Assembly (NCBI GenBank): GCA_963169105.1 | Contig: OY720643.1 | Location: forward strand, 96,668,848-96,732,847 | Length of the DNA stretch: 64,000 bases | Source of the DNA: Ceriagrion tenellum | Taxonomy: Eukaryota; Arthropoda; Insecta; Odonata; Coenagrionidae | Direction of reading: 5' to 3' | In this document: piece by piece, positions 49,846-61,434 of the stretch | How positions within the stretch are numbered: the first letter of the stretch is position 1 | Layout: the number at the start of each line of letters is the position of its first letter | Position numbers and translations under genes: made by a program | The notes under the pieces: model-generated | The model's database searches: none | Seen by the model: the letters and a program-made list of their open reading frames with translations, nothing else | Told to the model about the DNA's origin: nothing

Positions 49846-49876
49846 AAAATATCGAACCTGGATACTTCGATATTTT
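49846..49876. repeat. Perfect 11-bp inverted repeat
   Basis: AAAATATCGAA (49846-49856) and TTCGATATTTT (49866-49876) are exact reverse complements separated by 9 nt. It lies at the left edge of the purine-rich block at 49900-50110. Confidence 0.65.
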
Positions 49877-49894
49877 TTCTCGTTACAGCCTTGT

Positions 49895-50110
49895 CCGATG
49901 GAGGGGGATGAGGAAGCGGGTAGTTTTTCCCTGGGGATGCTGGGAAAGATGTGGTAGGGGCGTGGCGAACGAATGGAGAGGTGGAAAAGCGGGGCGAATC
50001 AGGAAGGGTGGGATACGACGCGGAAATATAGTGGTGGGAGAAAGAAGATTGTGAAATACCCTGGGGACCCCATTCTAGAAGGTTGCTGTGAGGTCAGAGG
50101 CCACCAGCTT
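49895..50110 (+). other. G-rich, purine-rich island
   Basis: G-rich plus strand (GGAGGGGGATGAGGAAGCGG, GGTAGGGGCGTGGCG and similar), with several GGGG runs that could in principle form a G-quadruplex. No open frame of note. Confidence 0.45.
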
Positions 50111-51770
50111 TGTTCTTAACTGCCACAATATTAGAGAAAAACCCTAGACAGTTGGTGGAGCACAAAGAGGCATGACTATTCATGAAAGTAAGCGAAACTT
50201 TCCAGGTTCAGCAGAGTATACGCCACTTAGTATTTTGACAGGAAAACCTGGATATATCAGAAAAAGCATAGAAGTAGTCTCAATGTAATATAAATGGAGT
50301 ATCCAAGAAGTTTTAATGGCAGAAATAGGATGTATAAGTTATCAATGTCACCTTCTTACAACTACCTGTCTTAAGTACGTGTAGCTTTATAAATAATGCG
50401 TTTTCCATGCCTAAATTATTATAATAAATTACCCAATATTTCAGTCCAAAGTGATGACAAAACGGCCTTAAGAGAGGCGTACGGAGATGGCTGGAGCGTT
50501 CACAAGTGCCATCAAATATTACTGCGAACTGAACAATCGCTGGAAGTTATTTACCCCAATAACGAACGCATCCATGAGTCACTTTTATTTTCATCACTGA
50601 ACAGTTCTGAGATGCTCAATTCTTAACTTAGTAACTTTAATATTAATTTTTCAATCATCGTTCATTTTTTCTTCAAGTATTTTATGGACTACAAGAATAC
50701 TATGCACCCTGAATGTCATCGTGAAGAAAGAAACACTATGTACCTGTTATTAATTACATATTGAATGATCATCACATCATTCTAGGCCCATGTTGTGGTT
50801 CTCAAGTTCAAAAGAGGACTATCATTGTATTACCGCAAAAACAAAAAAAAACTCTTTTAGGGTCTAAATCTGAAAAATGTTTTAAAATGAAAAAAAAAAT
50901 TAAAATAAAATGCAATGCAGAATTAAAATCTGTCTTTTATTCACTCGAAACTCGTAATATTAAGACTAAATCTTGAGTGAAAGTAGCCTAGGGAGCCAAA
51001 AATATAACTGTATGCACCTAATTCAATGCCTTCGTTATAGTAGCAAAATTATTTTTAGGTAAGGTTTCACATATGGGCCTTTATAATAGAATATATTTAT
51101 GATACTCGGTCCTAATACACATTTTTGCCATATTTTAGCTCGTGTAAGAGTTGGGAAGTTTTGTTTGGAAGGTGGTGTTAAAGAATACCTACACTCTCAA
51201 TTTAACAGATATTAAACTATGTATTATTCCTATCAATTCCTACCTTAGAATAATCAGCTAAATTGAAGATAGGGCACAAAATAAATTTCATCCCAAATAA
51301 TAAAGACAGTTTCATAACCACGCCCCATAACCACGCCAACAATTTCGAGAAAGTATTGTGAGAAGGACAATTATCTGCATAACATGTCGTCAGAATAGAA
51401 TATTTAAGTTTTTTATTGCCAAGTAATAGGCTACTCTTCCTATACTCTCTAAAAACTCTGTCCTTCATTGTAATGCATTTATACTGTGTCAAACTACTTA
51501 CTACAAAAGGGGTAAGTAACCTCATGGTACCATATCAAATGTGAATAAACTTCGAAGTTCAATTTTTTCCATCCAAGCCATTTTTCCAATTCCTATGCCT
51601 CAGTAAACATGCTCATTCATGCCTATGGTGCCCAAGTATTTCTTCAGTTGAGTTAATAATTTTACTAAGGTTCAATGCATTTTCATATTAAATGTGACTC
51701 AAGGGAAATACTACTTAGCGAAAAATAGCACATTGCGTACAGCCATTGGGTTAAAATCATCCCTTGCTAT
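50111..51770. other. Unassigned DNA
   Basis: The frame 50396-50626 (plus, 76 codons) contains an acceptor-like ATATTTCAG at about 50436-50444 followed by an open stretch with no recognised domain. The frame 50761-50976 is Lys-rich and AT-driven; the minus frame 51217-51525 is unrecognised. Confidence 0.4.
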
Positions 51771-52450
51771 TGCATTACTGAGGGGCGATTCCAAACAGTA
51801 GTGAATCGAGCCAATACGGGATAAATGAGTGATGCCACTCCTCGGAGCGCATCAGTTGACAGCAATGAGAAACGTTTCCTTAATCTCCACAAAAAAATAT
51901 CTAGTCCAACTCCGCAGTATTTTAAAAGTTCCGTAGTCCGAGTTGTCAAGCCACCCACTGCTCAGTACCATGAGTATTTGCGAGAGCTATTCACCAAAAT
52001 CCCACGACACTTCTGTTCTATTCAAAAGACCAGTAGTGCCCTCGTAAAGTGTACTTTCACCTCCTTAGTTGTGAGAGAAGATCGGCAGGAGGAGGGAGAG
52101 GGAGAGGCGATGGAAATTGGATAGACGCGAACCCCATCCACAAGTCATTCGAGAGTTGCCTGCTTTGGTTCAGTCGGCTGGTCTCAGGGCTTTCCAACAC
52201 CACCGCATCTGCATGCATTCTAGGGCCGTTCTTAAGGTCGGAAGGGTTTCTTGGGTCCCGAAGGATATAAAAAGGAACTCTTACTTTCATTCCATTCATT
52301 TCCCATCTATTCTTGAATATACTTTCTCCGCAGAATACTCTCGGGAGAGGCCAAAGGTGGCACGTGAGGGAGTCCACAACAATGTAGTTCAAAAAAAAAG
52401 AAGACAACCAAATGCGCGGCAGAGAGTTCTTTTGTCAAGCGTTAAATAAA
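51771..52450 (+). other. GC-richer block with three overlapping open frames
   Basis: The plus frames 51825-52124 (99 codons), 52049-52270 and 52117-52449 (110 codons) and the minus frame 52057-52407 overlap. The first has a fairly protein-like make-up (Ser/Thr-rich start, RFLNLHKKISSPTP, an acidic end), yet matches no family I know and its ATG context is weak. A TATA-like GATATAAAAAGG lies at about 52264-52275. The GAGGGAGAGGGAGAGG run near 52090-52106 is a short purine microsatellite. Exon, promoter or chance cannot be told apart here. Confidence 0.3.
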
Positions 52451-54048
52451 GTGCCCGTCCCGAAACCTAATATAAGAAAATAAGAATATGGGACCCTAGA
52501 ACAGAGTACTAGTAGGCTATAGAGAGTAGGATAGCTTCATAAAGTATTTCCCCGTTACTAATTTTCTGGGCCATGAACTGAGACCATATCTGTAGCAGAG
52601 AATTACAGCCATGTAGAATGTTACTGAAAAGAAAAAGTAGTGTATATTAATAATTGATACTGGCTGAACACACTAATGTTGCAAGAAAGTCTGGCATATG
52701 CAGGGGAAGTGTGATGAGGCGCTTAGAAACTATAAATTGTTAAATACAGGTACGAAATTTAAAAAAAAACTATGTACCACTTTATTTTTTAAAAATGATA
52801 TGACAACTAAAAACCATGCTCTTTTTGCACCTTCAAACGAAATGTGATTACTAAGCATAAATACAGTACTTCTCACTTCATCGCTTCTCAGTGGAAGAGA
52901 CTATTCCCGGGCGAACACCGGAGCACACAGGAGCAGGGTAGTTTCCACGTTTTAACATTGTTGTTCCCAAGATAATAATCAGATATCAAAATAATAATAT
53001 TTACATGGAAATGTAACTCCTTATTTAAATATAATGAGTAAAAATCATGTGTTAGAATGACTTGGCAACGGTGGTAAGTGCAACATTGCTCAATTACTGC
53101 GTTCACTTGTTTTCCTGCTCTCGTGTTGGCGTGTGTTTGAGTTTGTTAGTGACTGCTTTCCAGTAAATCGTTAATATTATACATATATATTTGTATAATA
53201 CATTACTGTATTTATGTACTCATTTATATAAATACCCGTGAGTATTATAACATATCTTCAGCTAACTTTCGTTTCCTTGGAAGCGAACAATTTCCTGCCT
53301 TGCCGAGGGAACCCGGACAACATTACCGGAACAACGACAATTTCTAATACTTTTTTGTCATTGCAATAAATTTAGCGTCAATGCACAAAAAATCCAGCTC
53401 TACAAATTTCATTGTAAATTCCCGTCTGCTCGAAAATCACTCGTTTCGTCACGGCACAGCCGCACAGCGTTGCCGATGTGGAATCAACCTGCAGCGCCAC
53501 ATGTTAGTACCTAACTACGTGATTTCTGCTATTTTTGTTGCAAAAATATGTTAATATCATTTAAACCAACGTGGTAAGGGTATATTTTTTAAATATTATC
53601 ATGATTCTTATACTGTGGCGCACCTTATATCAGTTTTTTGTCAAAACGACATTTATATTCGAATAGTAATCTGCATTTCTTCTACTGATAGGCAAGCATT
53701 GCCATAAGATCCTATAGAAATTCTCTCATTTTTAAATGCGATTTCCGAGAAATATAACGTAGAAAGCCTAAATTTTTTCAACGGCAATCGATAGAGTGCA
53801 ATAAGAAGGGCTTATTTTGAAACTCATGAAAATGACATTTACTTCGTTTCTCGGTGGAACCTCCTTAAGCAGTGTGTGGAAAAGATACCTTTCCCAAAAT
53901 ATTGGTGTGACAAACAACCATTAAACCATCTTCTGGTTTTATATTTGAATTTTGAAATATTGGGTTTTAATTATATTTTTTAATCCGTGACAACAATGGT
54001 CAGTTTTCCAACGGTCCGACAAGAATAAATTGATACATCTTTTTCAGT

Positions 54049-54090
54049 CTCCTGACGACGTTACCAGCAGGAGAAACGAAACTATGAGCC
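54049..54090. repeat. Hairpin with Penelope-like end motif (tentative)
   Basis: CTCCTG (54049-54054) pairs with CAGGAG (54068-54073), and GAAACGAAAC follows. Penelope-like elements often carry a CCTGA-purine-GA ... CGAAAC signature in their terminal repeats. No Penelope RT or GIY-YIG text was found nearby. Confidence 0.25.
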
Positions 54091-54560
54091 GTTAAAGTTA
54101 ATCACGCAGCAGTATACCCGAAAATGGTTGATACTAGTGCATCTAATCGCTGCGAAAATCTAAAAACAAAAAAATCCGTAGTATTCTTTTTTTAAGCATC
54201 TCCATTCTTAGATTAAGGTGGTTCAGGCTTGGCTATGTGAATCAAAACAAATGATAAGCTAAACATTTGTATATATTCATTCTAAAATCCTTTTTTGGCT
54301 GATAAAATGAGTGACTAATTTGAATATCAAAACTTTGATAAAAAATATGCAAATTATTCCGCGAATATCTGTTAATGACCACATTTGTCCAACCACAGGA
54401 GCCGACTGCAGCGCCGATGGAACTACCACATTTTGACTTCAACTACGTCAGGCTTATAAAGCTTATAAAGCAGGCTTATATGGTCTAATAAATGTATATA
54501 AATAATTTGAATAACAATATTTAACAGTGTATATTAAAAGAAATTTCGGCTAAAACATGG

Positions 54561-54686
54561 ACGATAATATACCTATGTTGGTTCGCAGGTTTCCTCGGAG
54601 CTGGAATGTAAAGCGAAACTGTTGTCCGACAACTGACGCAGATGAAATCCCGGAAAACATGGAGAGATCTACGATAATATACCTAT
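54561..54686. repeat. Direct repeat ACGATAATATACCTAT, two copies 110 bp apart
   Basis: A 16-bp exact match at 54561-54576 and 54671-54686, each preceded within 15 bp by AAACATGGA. This suggests an old local duplication of about 110 bp. Confidence 0.6.
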
Positions 54687-55219
54687 ATTTTATTTTCATG
54701 CCATTTTCCAGAACTTCTCGCTTCTTATAAGCAGTTCTAATTAAAACCTTAAATGAGTTTTCTAGTTCAAATTTACGTCTTTCTTCTGCAACATGAGCAA
54801 TATTCGTTATATCAAATGTAAAAATTTTCACTTTAAAGGCTGAATCACAGTAAAACTGGCCCGGGGACCCAATTTTAGTGTAATCTTGGTTAATCAATCG
54901 AACTTCAAAGAGTATATATTAAAGTTATCAGAAAATTTGAAATAAGTGATCCTTAGGTCAGAGCTGCCTTAAACTAATTGAACCTCTAAGGACAAACATA
55001 GGCCTCGAGGCCCCTCCTTCAAATTTACCACGGAATTTGATTTCTTTTCTTTGGTGCTAATTTCTGTTCTCATCTGAGTGCCGAGTAAAAAGGTCTATAG
55101 GAGACAAATACAAGATGTAACAGTTTAAAATGTAAGTATATTGAACTATTTTTCATGTTACAAAAGACACAGAGAAAACCATATTATTCCAACTACATTA
55201 ATTTACCAGAAATAGTCTA

Positions 55220-55570
55220 CAAACGAAAGCTGAGCGCTTCGTTAAAAAAAGCTTCTACGAGCGGTTATGAAGTGATTCTCAGCTTTCAGAGGGAGTAAGT
55301 TGGGAGCCGCTAGAAAATCAAAGGCTACACGCTGGGCTTAGTTTGCTTGAGAAATTAAAAACAGGTGTTTTAGAGGGTGACACATAGTAGGTATACTACT
55401 TGACGCCACACTATATATTTAGATCCGGCAGAGGCTATAAGAGAGACACATTTTCGAACAATAATAAGGAATATAATTACAGATAGGCAAACAAATTCGT
55501 TTTTCGCCTCCCTGCTCTGCCTACCACTCATATTTAGTTCCCGTAATCCTCTTAAAAACCAAGGAATATA
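55220..55570 (+). mobile_element. CR1/Jockey-type LINE RT C-terminal relic, family A copy 3
   Basis: Plus-strand relic that aligns with family A copy 1. The stretch TTCGTTAAAAAAAGCTTCTA through GAGGGAGTAAGTTGGGAGCC (55233-55303) matches the opposite strand at about 10640-10710 with few changes. The protein text WEPLENQRLHAGL then SLLEKLKTGVLEGD (about 55298-55380) is the LGWExLExRRxxARL block; TPHYIFRSGR (about 55405-55435) and YRQTNSFFASL (about 55480-55515) occupy the NSFFPRT position. Stops and a shift separate them. The 3' terminus seen in copies 1 and 2 is missing, so this copy is cut at both ends. The minus frame 55370-55780 is partly antisense to it. Confidence 0.8.
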
Positions 55571-55870
55571 ATTATGCGCGCTCCAGAAGTGATTTTCAAG
55601 CAAACGTCGGGAGAGGTCGTTCCCACTCTTCACCCACGCGAAGTGATGGGCTCCTCCACCAGCGAGTCTATATTCATATGCCGCGAGACCTTGCCCCGAG
55701 GTAATCCGTGCGAGTAAGTAGGTGAGGGGGAAACCTCCACAGAGTTCAGACGACTCTTCGTCGTAGGGAATCACGTCCATTCAATCCGCCATCACTCATG
55801 CATTCCGAACCCGGCGTGAGATTAATTCTGAGCGACTCGTTTGTCTTCGAGCAGAAACTGGATCCGTTTT
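55571..55870. other. CpG-containing GC-richer block
   Basis: Richer in CG dinucleotides than its flanks (CGCGAGACC, GACGACTCTTCGTCGTAG and others). The minus-strand frame 55370-55780 begins here with ATG at 55778-55780, preceded by a GATGGCGG motif like those seen near many animal promoters. The first 55 or so codons look plausible, but the rest is antisense to a LINE relic. A CGACTCTTCGTCG imperfect palindrome lies near 55749-55761. No gene assigned. Confidence 0.3.
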
Positions 55871-57680
55871 CCGCGCAATAAATTTTTAACTGCGTATCAA
55901 AGTCGTCGCTTGATGACGAAACCACTCAATAACTCTCATGTAAAATGTCGGAAATTTAATTTCAACGCACTTTATCTCCAAACACAGGGGTTCGTTGATT
56001 GATATCGTTGATTCGATTGATTTTAATTCGACAAAGATCGTTATATTGATGACAACGGCTATAAATTCACATCCGTGGACACTGATGGACTTCCTTTAAA
56101 CTCGACACAATGTCATATGACACCTGTGTGACAATAGTGCTGTATAAAATGCCATTTTGATGAACTTGTATCTCGACAAAAATACAATCCTTAAGAGAAA
56201 TTTTATCTGTTCGGTCATCAAATATAAAAACAGTTTCCGTCACTTTAACTCTTGATAAAATATTACAGTACTTCTTTTCAATTTTGGACAAAGAACTCTT
56301 CAAAAGGTAGAAACTGTCATTACATTAGGCCAAGGTAATTATCTAGCGCATATTCTAATTAGAGATGTCAGGTTATACACGTTTTTCTTATCCTGGCATA
56401 ATTAATTCCATGGAAATGTGATATTCAAAAATGATCTGCAGCGCACTCATGAATTTTTGTAAAGTCAACAAAAATTAGCAATTTTTATTAGAAGAGTTAG
56501 CAAGGGAGTTAAAAATATGAAGTTGAGATACTATGTTAAGTATTTATTACTATGTTAGTAGAAAGGTTATACGAAGATAAAGTAATGCTAATACCTATGT
56601 TTAAATCCACAGAGATTTTAGTTTTTAAAAAATCCCGGTGTGGGTATTTCTACTGAGGAAGTTTTGAATTATAAACACACACACTGTGACTAAACTCCAC
56701 TGCTTATACTTCCCTAGATATAAAGGATAAGCGTTTGAATCCCGCTGTGTGCCTTTCTCATGGACCCATCACCCTCATACCTCTCTTCCCAGAATACGTC
56801 TAACTCCTTCCTAGTCATACCACTCCTCTCCACCTTTCTTTTTGAATAAGTGTTCCAATGGCTATGATTTTAAAGCTGCAGTTTTATGGTTCTGCAGTTC
56901 TTTTTGAATAAGTATTCAACGAGCTAAGATTTTATGGCTGCTGCTGAAGATGATGCAGTAGCGTTGTAACTAGATGTATTAATAAAAAACTCCTAGGTTT
57001 TAAATATAGCTGGTATTGTCATTAGTTATTCAATAATGGACTTCCACGAGGTTACGCCGGAAAGGATTGAATTCATTACACCAAGACTGTTCGTCAATAT
57101 CATAGTAATAAGCAAAAAATATATAGGAGAAAAGTATTTGTTCACTTTGTCATAACATACGCTCACCAATAGTTTCACGGTGAGAAAATATGTATAATGT
57201 AGATAGAAAAAAAAGAGTTCAGTTAGTCAAAATCTCACGCGCTATTCATAGTTGTCCAAATATGTGATATTAAATCATCGCAGATCTCCATACCTTGGAA
57301 TCAAAGTGTCCTTTCAAATTTGAGTGCTTTACCTTCAATGCTTGATTTTAGGCACAATTTTTCTTCAGTGCTTTACAGTGCATCTTCAAGCCAATCTGTC
57401 AAACTGGTGTATCTTTTTGTGGCGATTAGGTGAGTATGTAGGACCAGGGTATTAAACCATTGCCTCACACGGATGTATTCTACCAAAGGGCTTACTTAAT
57501 CATTTAGTTATTTTTAATAAAATAGTCAACACACAGCAACATTGCCATTAAAAATTTACATGTAACAAACATAAAAAGATATATTTTTAAGTGGAAAAAA
57601 CAAAAAAAACAAAACTTCTATGACCTTGAGATGGCGTTTATGTTTGTTTCTCTATAGGTTCACTGTTTAATGAAGGAAAG
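55871..57680. other. AT-rich unassigned DNA
   Basis: The minus frame 56067-56303 has no recognised domain. Near 56733-56752 the text GATAAGCGTTTGAATCCCGC looks like a tRNA-type B box and may be a SINE remnant. A tandem duplication at 56837-56960 is listed separately. Confidence 0.45.
56837..56960. repeat. Tandem duplication, about 62-bp unit, two copies
   Basis: Both units begin with TCTTTTTGAATAAGT (56837 and 56899), followed by TTC-A then GCTA-GATTTTA-GGCTGC-like text. Differences are scattered, so the duplication is old. Confidence 0.65.
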
Positions 57681-57689
57681 GTATGTTGT

Positions 57690-58390
57690 GGCCAAGTTGG
57701 TGAAGTTATTTGGCAATAGCAAAAAAGCTTATATATCAGTAGTAAGTGAATTTATGAAGTGAAAGAGAGACGGAAGAAAATCGAACGTTTAATTAGTGAT
57801 ATTCCTCGATTTGGGATGTGCAGTAATGAGCTCTGGTAGGCCGCGAAAGCTCTCTAATATTTATAAATGAGTCAAGTTCAGGACTGTCAATATAAGAATT
57901 TAGTGTATTGTAAATGAGTTTTAAGTCGGATTTAAGTCTGTGATGGGAGAGACTATAAAAGGAGGGAGAAGATATTATATCGTCCCTGGATGCATTGCAG
58001 AGATTTGGAATTATATATTTCGCTACTTTAGCGAAGAAAGTTGTGATACTGCTTAGAGCGTCAAGATTTGCGGCTGCCTACATGCACCATATTGGTGAGC
58101 AATAAGTGAGTATCGAAAGACAATGGGTGGGAAAAAAGTCTATAGGGCTCGAGTACATGAGATATCTGTGAAGCGGTATTGAGGACCTAAAAGAGACATG
58201 GCCCTCAATTTAATTGTCTGTGTATGGTCACTGACCTGAAGCTTGTGGTCAACAAAAATGCCCAACCCTTTAATGGAAGACAAGCAACTTAGTGGCATTG
58301 AATTAATGGGGTAGTAGACCTATAGGGTTAATAGCGAAGGCATACTTTTTTCTAATGTGAAATGTCGAAGCCTAAAGGCCTTGGATCAAA
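57690..58390 (-). mobile_element. CR1/Jockey-type LINE RT C-terminal relic
   Basis: Minus-strand relic. Reading from 58390 down: PINSMPLSCL then SIKGLGIFVDHKLQVSDHTQ (about 58220-58310), the xLGVxxDxKLxFxxHI block; YRFTDISCTRAL (about 58145-58185); VFRYSLIAHQYGA (about 58085-58125, the LxYAxxVW position); then RLKSDLKLIYNTLNSYIDSP and ELDSFINIRELSRPTRAHY (about 57825-57945), the loop before the C-terminus. A plausible FINSLTTDI near 57735 fits the FNxLPxDI position. Multiple stops and shifts. The order and spacing match the thumb-to-C-terminus part of Jockey/CR1 ORF2 proteins. It differs from family A in the inner loop. Confidence 0.82.
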
Positions 58391-60499
58391 ATGGGCAGTC
58401 TATCTACTCACTACCCAAAGAACTGGGTAAGGATGTATAAGGTACTAACATGGGACTTTCTATATATCCTTCAAAACTCATTTCTTGTAACATTATAGTA
58501 TCTTAGCAGACGCCGTAAGCCTTAGGTTACTCAGACTTTTAGGAATGGTCTAATAACTTAACCGTTTACGGCACGTATTTTTGAAACATGATCCACCTTC
58601 TTTTTCAATTTACTATTTTCTTAATACTATTGCAATTTAATATCATTTCTCTATTTGCTTTCGAGTATTATTTTTTAGCATAGGTCCTTTAATTGCAGAA
58701 GCTTCGCTAAACTTCAACGAATCAGCCGATATCTCGTGGAGATTGGTTACAGATATCCAGATCTCAAAAAAATAACTCAATATTGCATCATGTTACATTT
58801 TCACACAATTGTGTGGAAATATAACTAAGCTCTTTTTTGGAAACACTATATCTTCCAAAAATTTACTTTTTTTTTAACGATATATTCTTGGTTGTCTACC
58901 AACATGTATATGATATCGATAACATCGAAATGAAGACCTTTCAACGTCATTCCTGGCATCTTTCTCTCTACGTCAAGAGATGTTGCACGCAGAAGACGGA
59001 GTCACATGTAATGCAGCATGTTCGTAACTAACACTCAGCAATTAGGTGGAGATTCTATTGGATCAAGATCTCATCTTACTTACTTACAAAAGCAATCTTT
59101 ATCTTAGAATAATTACTCCTCCTCCAAAAATACTGCAAACTTAAATATCCTATGTCAAAACTTATTATTCTGAATTGTGAACAGATAAAACCAACGGTTC
59201 ACATGTTGCAAGACGTACACATTCGCAGCATATCAATCTTATACTAGTCCATCGTTTTAATAAGCACTTATAGGTTTACGTAGCGCAATCAACAACAGGG
59301 CTCTATTTCTTTTAAAATGCTATAACTAATAATACGTCAAAATGTTAATCTTCAATGCATCATATTTTTCGGAAATAGTTTGGGATCTATTAAAACGACG
59401 GTAATCCACAGCTATTTCTTACAGGCGGAAAAACGTTTTATTGTAAGTGAATGTGATCTGGAGGATAAAAACATTTTGTGTCCCAACAAGTAATTCTTTC
59501 CTTGTAACGTTTCTTAGGTTTCAATCGAGAAAAATATTTTTGAAGGGTCCAAAGCTCTAAAAAATATGGTATCTCTACATAATTATCTAAGACTTCGGTA
59601 CCTAGGCTGGCTGCGGGTCAAAGCAAACTCGTGTCGTTTGTCACTCCAAGATGATCTCGCGAACGTGAACCTTATTAGTATGACTATTTATATGACGCGT
59701 AAAATCGATATTCATTCATAGAGAGTTTGAATATTCCCGGTTTCCATTGACTATCTCATTGTTTTCAAGTTGTCGAAGGAAAAGCGATTTTAATTAGTTC
59801 CCGTGTACGCCGCAATCAGACGCCAATCAATATTGCGTTAATTTTTACCGCCAATGTACATAAAACCATTCATATTGTGAAAATTTAACTGAATTTCAGG
59901 TTCTATTTCTCAAGAATAAATCATATACAAGCAATCGATGCAATCCCCCGCAACAGCCAATTACTAAGACATTGAATAGGTCGGGGTGAGCTTTGACCAC
60001 ACTGACGGCGTGAATGTGCTCCCCTTAAGAGGTGTAAGTAGGATCTCCCCTGAGTCGGTGACAAGCCGAGCTGGTTGTGACCAAAGTGTAAGCGACTATC
60101 ACAAATACTGAATAACCGAATGAATGGCCAACCAGAGAGAGTGAAGGTTGTTTCCAATTTGGGAGCATCTATCCGATTTAAAAGGAGGTTGTCACTTCGT
60201 TTGAATGGGAAGACTGACAGCCTATCCGATGTTGTGAGTGACGGGTAATTGTGTGTCGCGCTCGGCTTCTCCCAGTGGAGTTACGGAGCGGGGAGATTAC
60301 CGGGTTTGATTTAGCACACTAGGCAGTTGTTTGGTATTCAATAAATAATCTCTCACACTTTCCAATACTTCGACAAAAACGGCGGGATGCAACTATCATA
60401 ATAAGTAAAGCAACACTTGGATTGGAGTTCAAGAAATCCAACCTGAACTACCTCTTCCGTCTTAATACCACTTACCTTACGTCTTAATACCATTTCTGC
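58391..60499. other. AT-rich unassigned DNA
   Basis: The plus frame 58837-59031 and the minus frame 59921-60157 are unrecognised. A GC-richer patch lies at 59930-60310. CGTCTTAATACCA is repeated at 60458-60470 and 60480-60492. Nothing else was seen. Confidence 0.5.
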
Positions 60500-60545
60500 A
60501 AACGAAACCATTTCGTCAACATTCTAGAGGGTTTCATCAGGTTCT
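60500..60545 (-). repeat. Penelope-like end motif (tentative)
   Basis: On the minus strand this reads CCTGATGAAACCCTCTAGAA and, shortly after, GACGAAATGGTTTCG, like the CCTGA-GA...CGAAAC signature of Penelope-like terminal regions. No protein-coding part found. Confidence 0.25.
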
Positions 60546-60794
60546 AGTGTTCAGGAGAATTGTCTGCCGCTACATACAGAGCTCTGATCCGTTAAATGTC
60601 CGTTGGAATCTAATACGGAGCGCTCTGATTGGCTGATGAATCGGATGAACTTGGATTATTGAAAATCCGTTTTAAAATAGAGGAGAGCGGATAGCCAATT
60701 TCCCTATTGAAGTTCGCTGTTCATTAGGACCTGATTAAACTGGAATTCCGGCGAAACGGTCTCGTCCATAAAATTGGTGCAAAGTGAGTAGACC

Positions 60795-60885
60795 CCAAAA
60801 AAAAAAAAAGATTTTTTAATATATTCTTGATTCTTGAGTTACAGCCAATGTTTCGCCAAATATATTGGCATCCTCAGGGCTGGCG
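60795..60885 (-). repeat. Penelope-like terminal motif with internal palindrome (tentative)
   Basis: On the minus strand: CCTGAGGATGCCAATATATT then TGGCGAAACATTGGCTGTAA. The GCCAA ... TTGGC arms (60855-60869) form a small hairpin inside the CCTGAGGATG ... GGCGAAAC frame, the layout known from Penelope-like element ends. An A-rich run (60796-60810 on the plus strand) lies beyond it. No RT text is visible, so this may be a solo terminal repeat or a SINE that borrowed the tail. Confidence 0.4.
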
Positions 60886-61434
60886 ATATTCTCTGTAGAA
60901 TTGGCATTACTCTTATCCTGTGTTCTTACCGTTGTTTTAAATGTTTAGCAATCAATTATATATTATATATTATTAATTTAATTAGCAATTAAAATTATAT
61001 AGTATGATTCACCACCATATCGTGGCAAGCATTTTAGAAGATAGTATGGATCTCTCAGCTATAACAGAGCATCGCGCCATTAAGAACTTTTTGCTGATAA
61101 GGTCTAGCCCTTTAGTACTATTCGGACTCTAACTTGGTTGAGTGATATATGCCGACGGATTGTTATATAGCAATACATATCACCGGCTCAGTACAGTCGT
61201 TTTCTTAATATTCATACATAGACTAAAGGAGCATTAAATAACTTTGGACAATAATGGTTATCTATAGCAAAGAAGCATAACCTTCATTTATTAATATTAT
61301 TATAATTAAAAGGTTACAAGTAGGCTATTGGCCTAGTGGTAACATTTAAAGTAACCGAGTAAAAAGAATAAGCCCTGATAGACTTCTACATCTTTAACCT
61401 ATTTTTAAAAATAATTAATTTTTTTGAGAAGGGC
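60886..61434. other. AT-rich unassigned DNA
   Basis: Includes a very AT-rich stretch at 60950-61010. No gene, RNA or repeat boundary recognised. Confidence 0.5.

Larger units (their letters stand above)
52451..55220. other. AT-rich unassigned DNA with short repeats
   Basis: No gene recognised. The 115-codon minus frame 54550-54897 contains ITNIAHVAEERRKFELENSF, a charged helical stretch, but no family could be named. Two pairs of direct repeats (ctgcagcgcc with a downstream aactacgt at about 53489 and 54406; ACGATAATATACCTAT at 54561 and 54671) and a hairpin near 54050 are given separately. A tandem GCTTATAAA motif lies at 54450-54480. Confidence 0.45.

Noticed and set aside
55370..55780. 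136-codon minus-strand open frame as a host gene
   Set aside because: More than half is antisense to a family A LINE relic, and the remainder has no recognisable domain or convincing splice site.
56733..56752. Functional tRNA gene
   Set aside because: Only a B-box-like word; no paired acceptor stem or A box.
60500..60545. Hammerhead ribozyme (a CTGATGA core followed by GAAA on the minus strand)
   Set aside because: The base pair that should close stem II next to CTGATGA and GAAA is A-C, and stems I and III do not form; only the core words are present.
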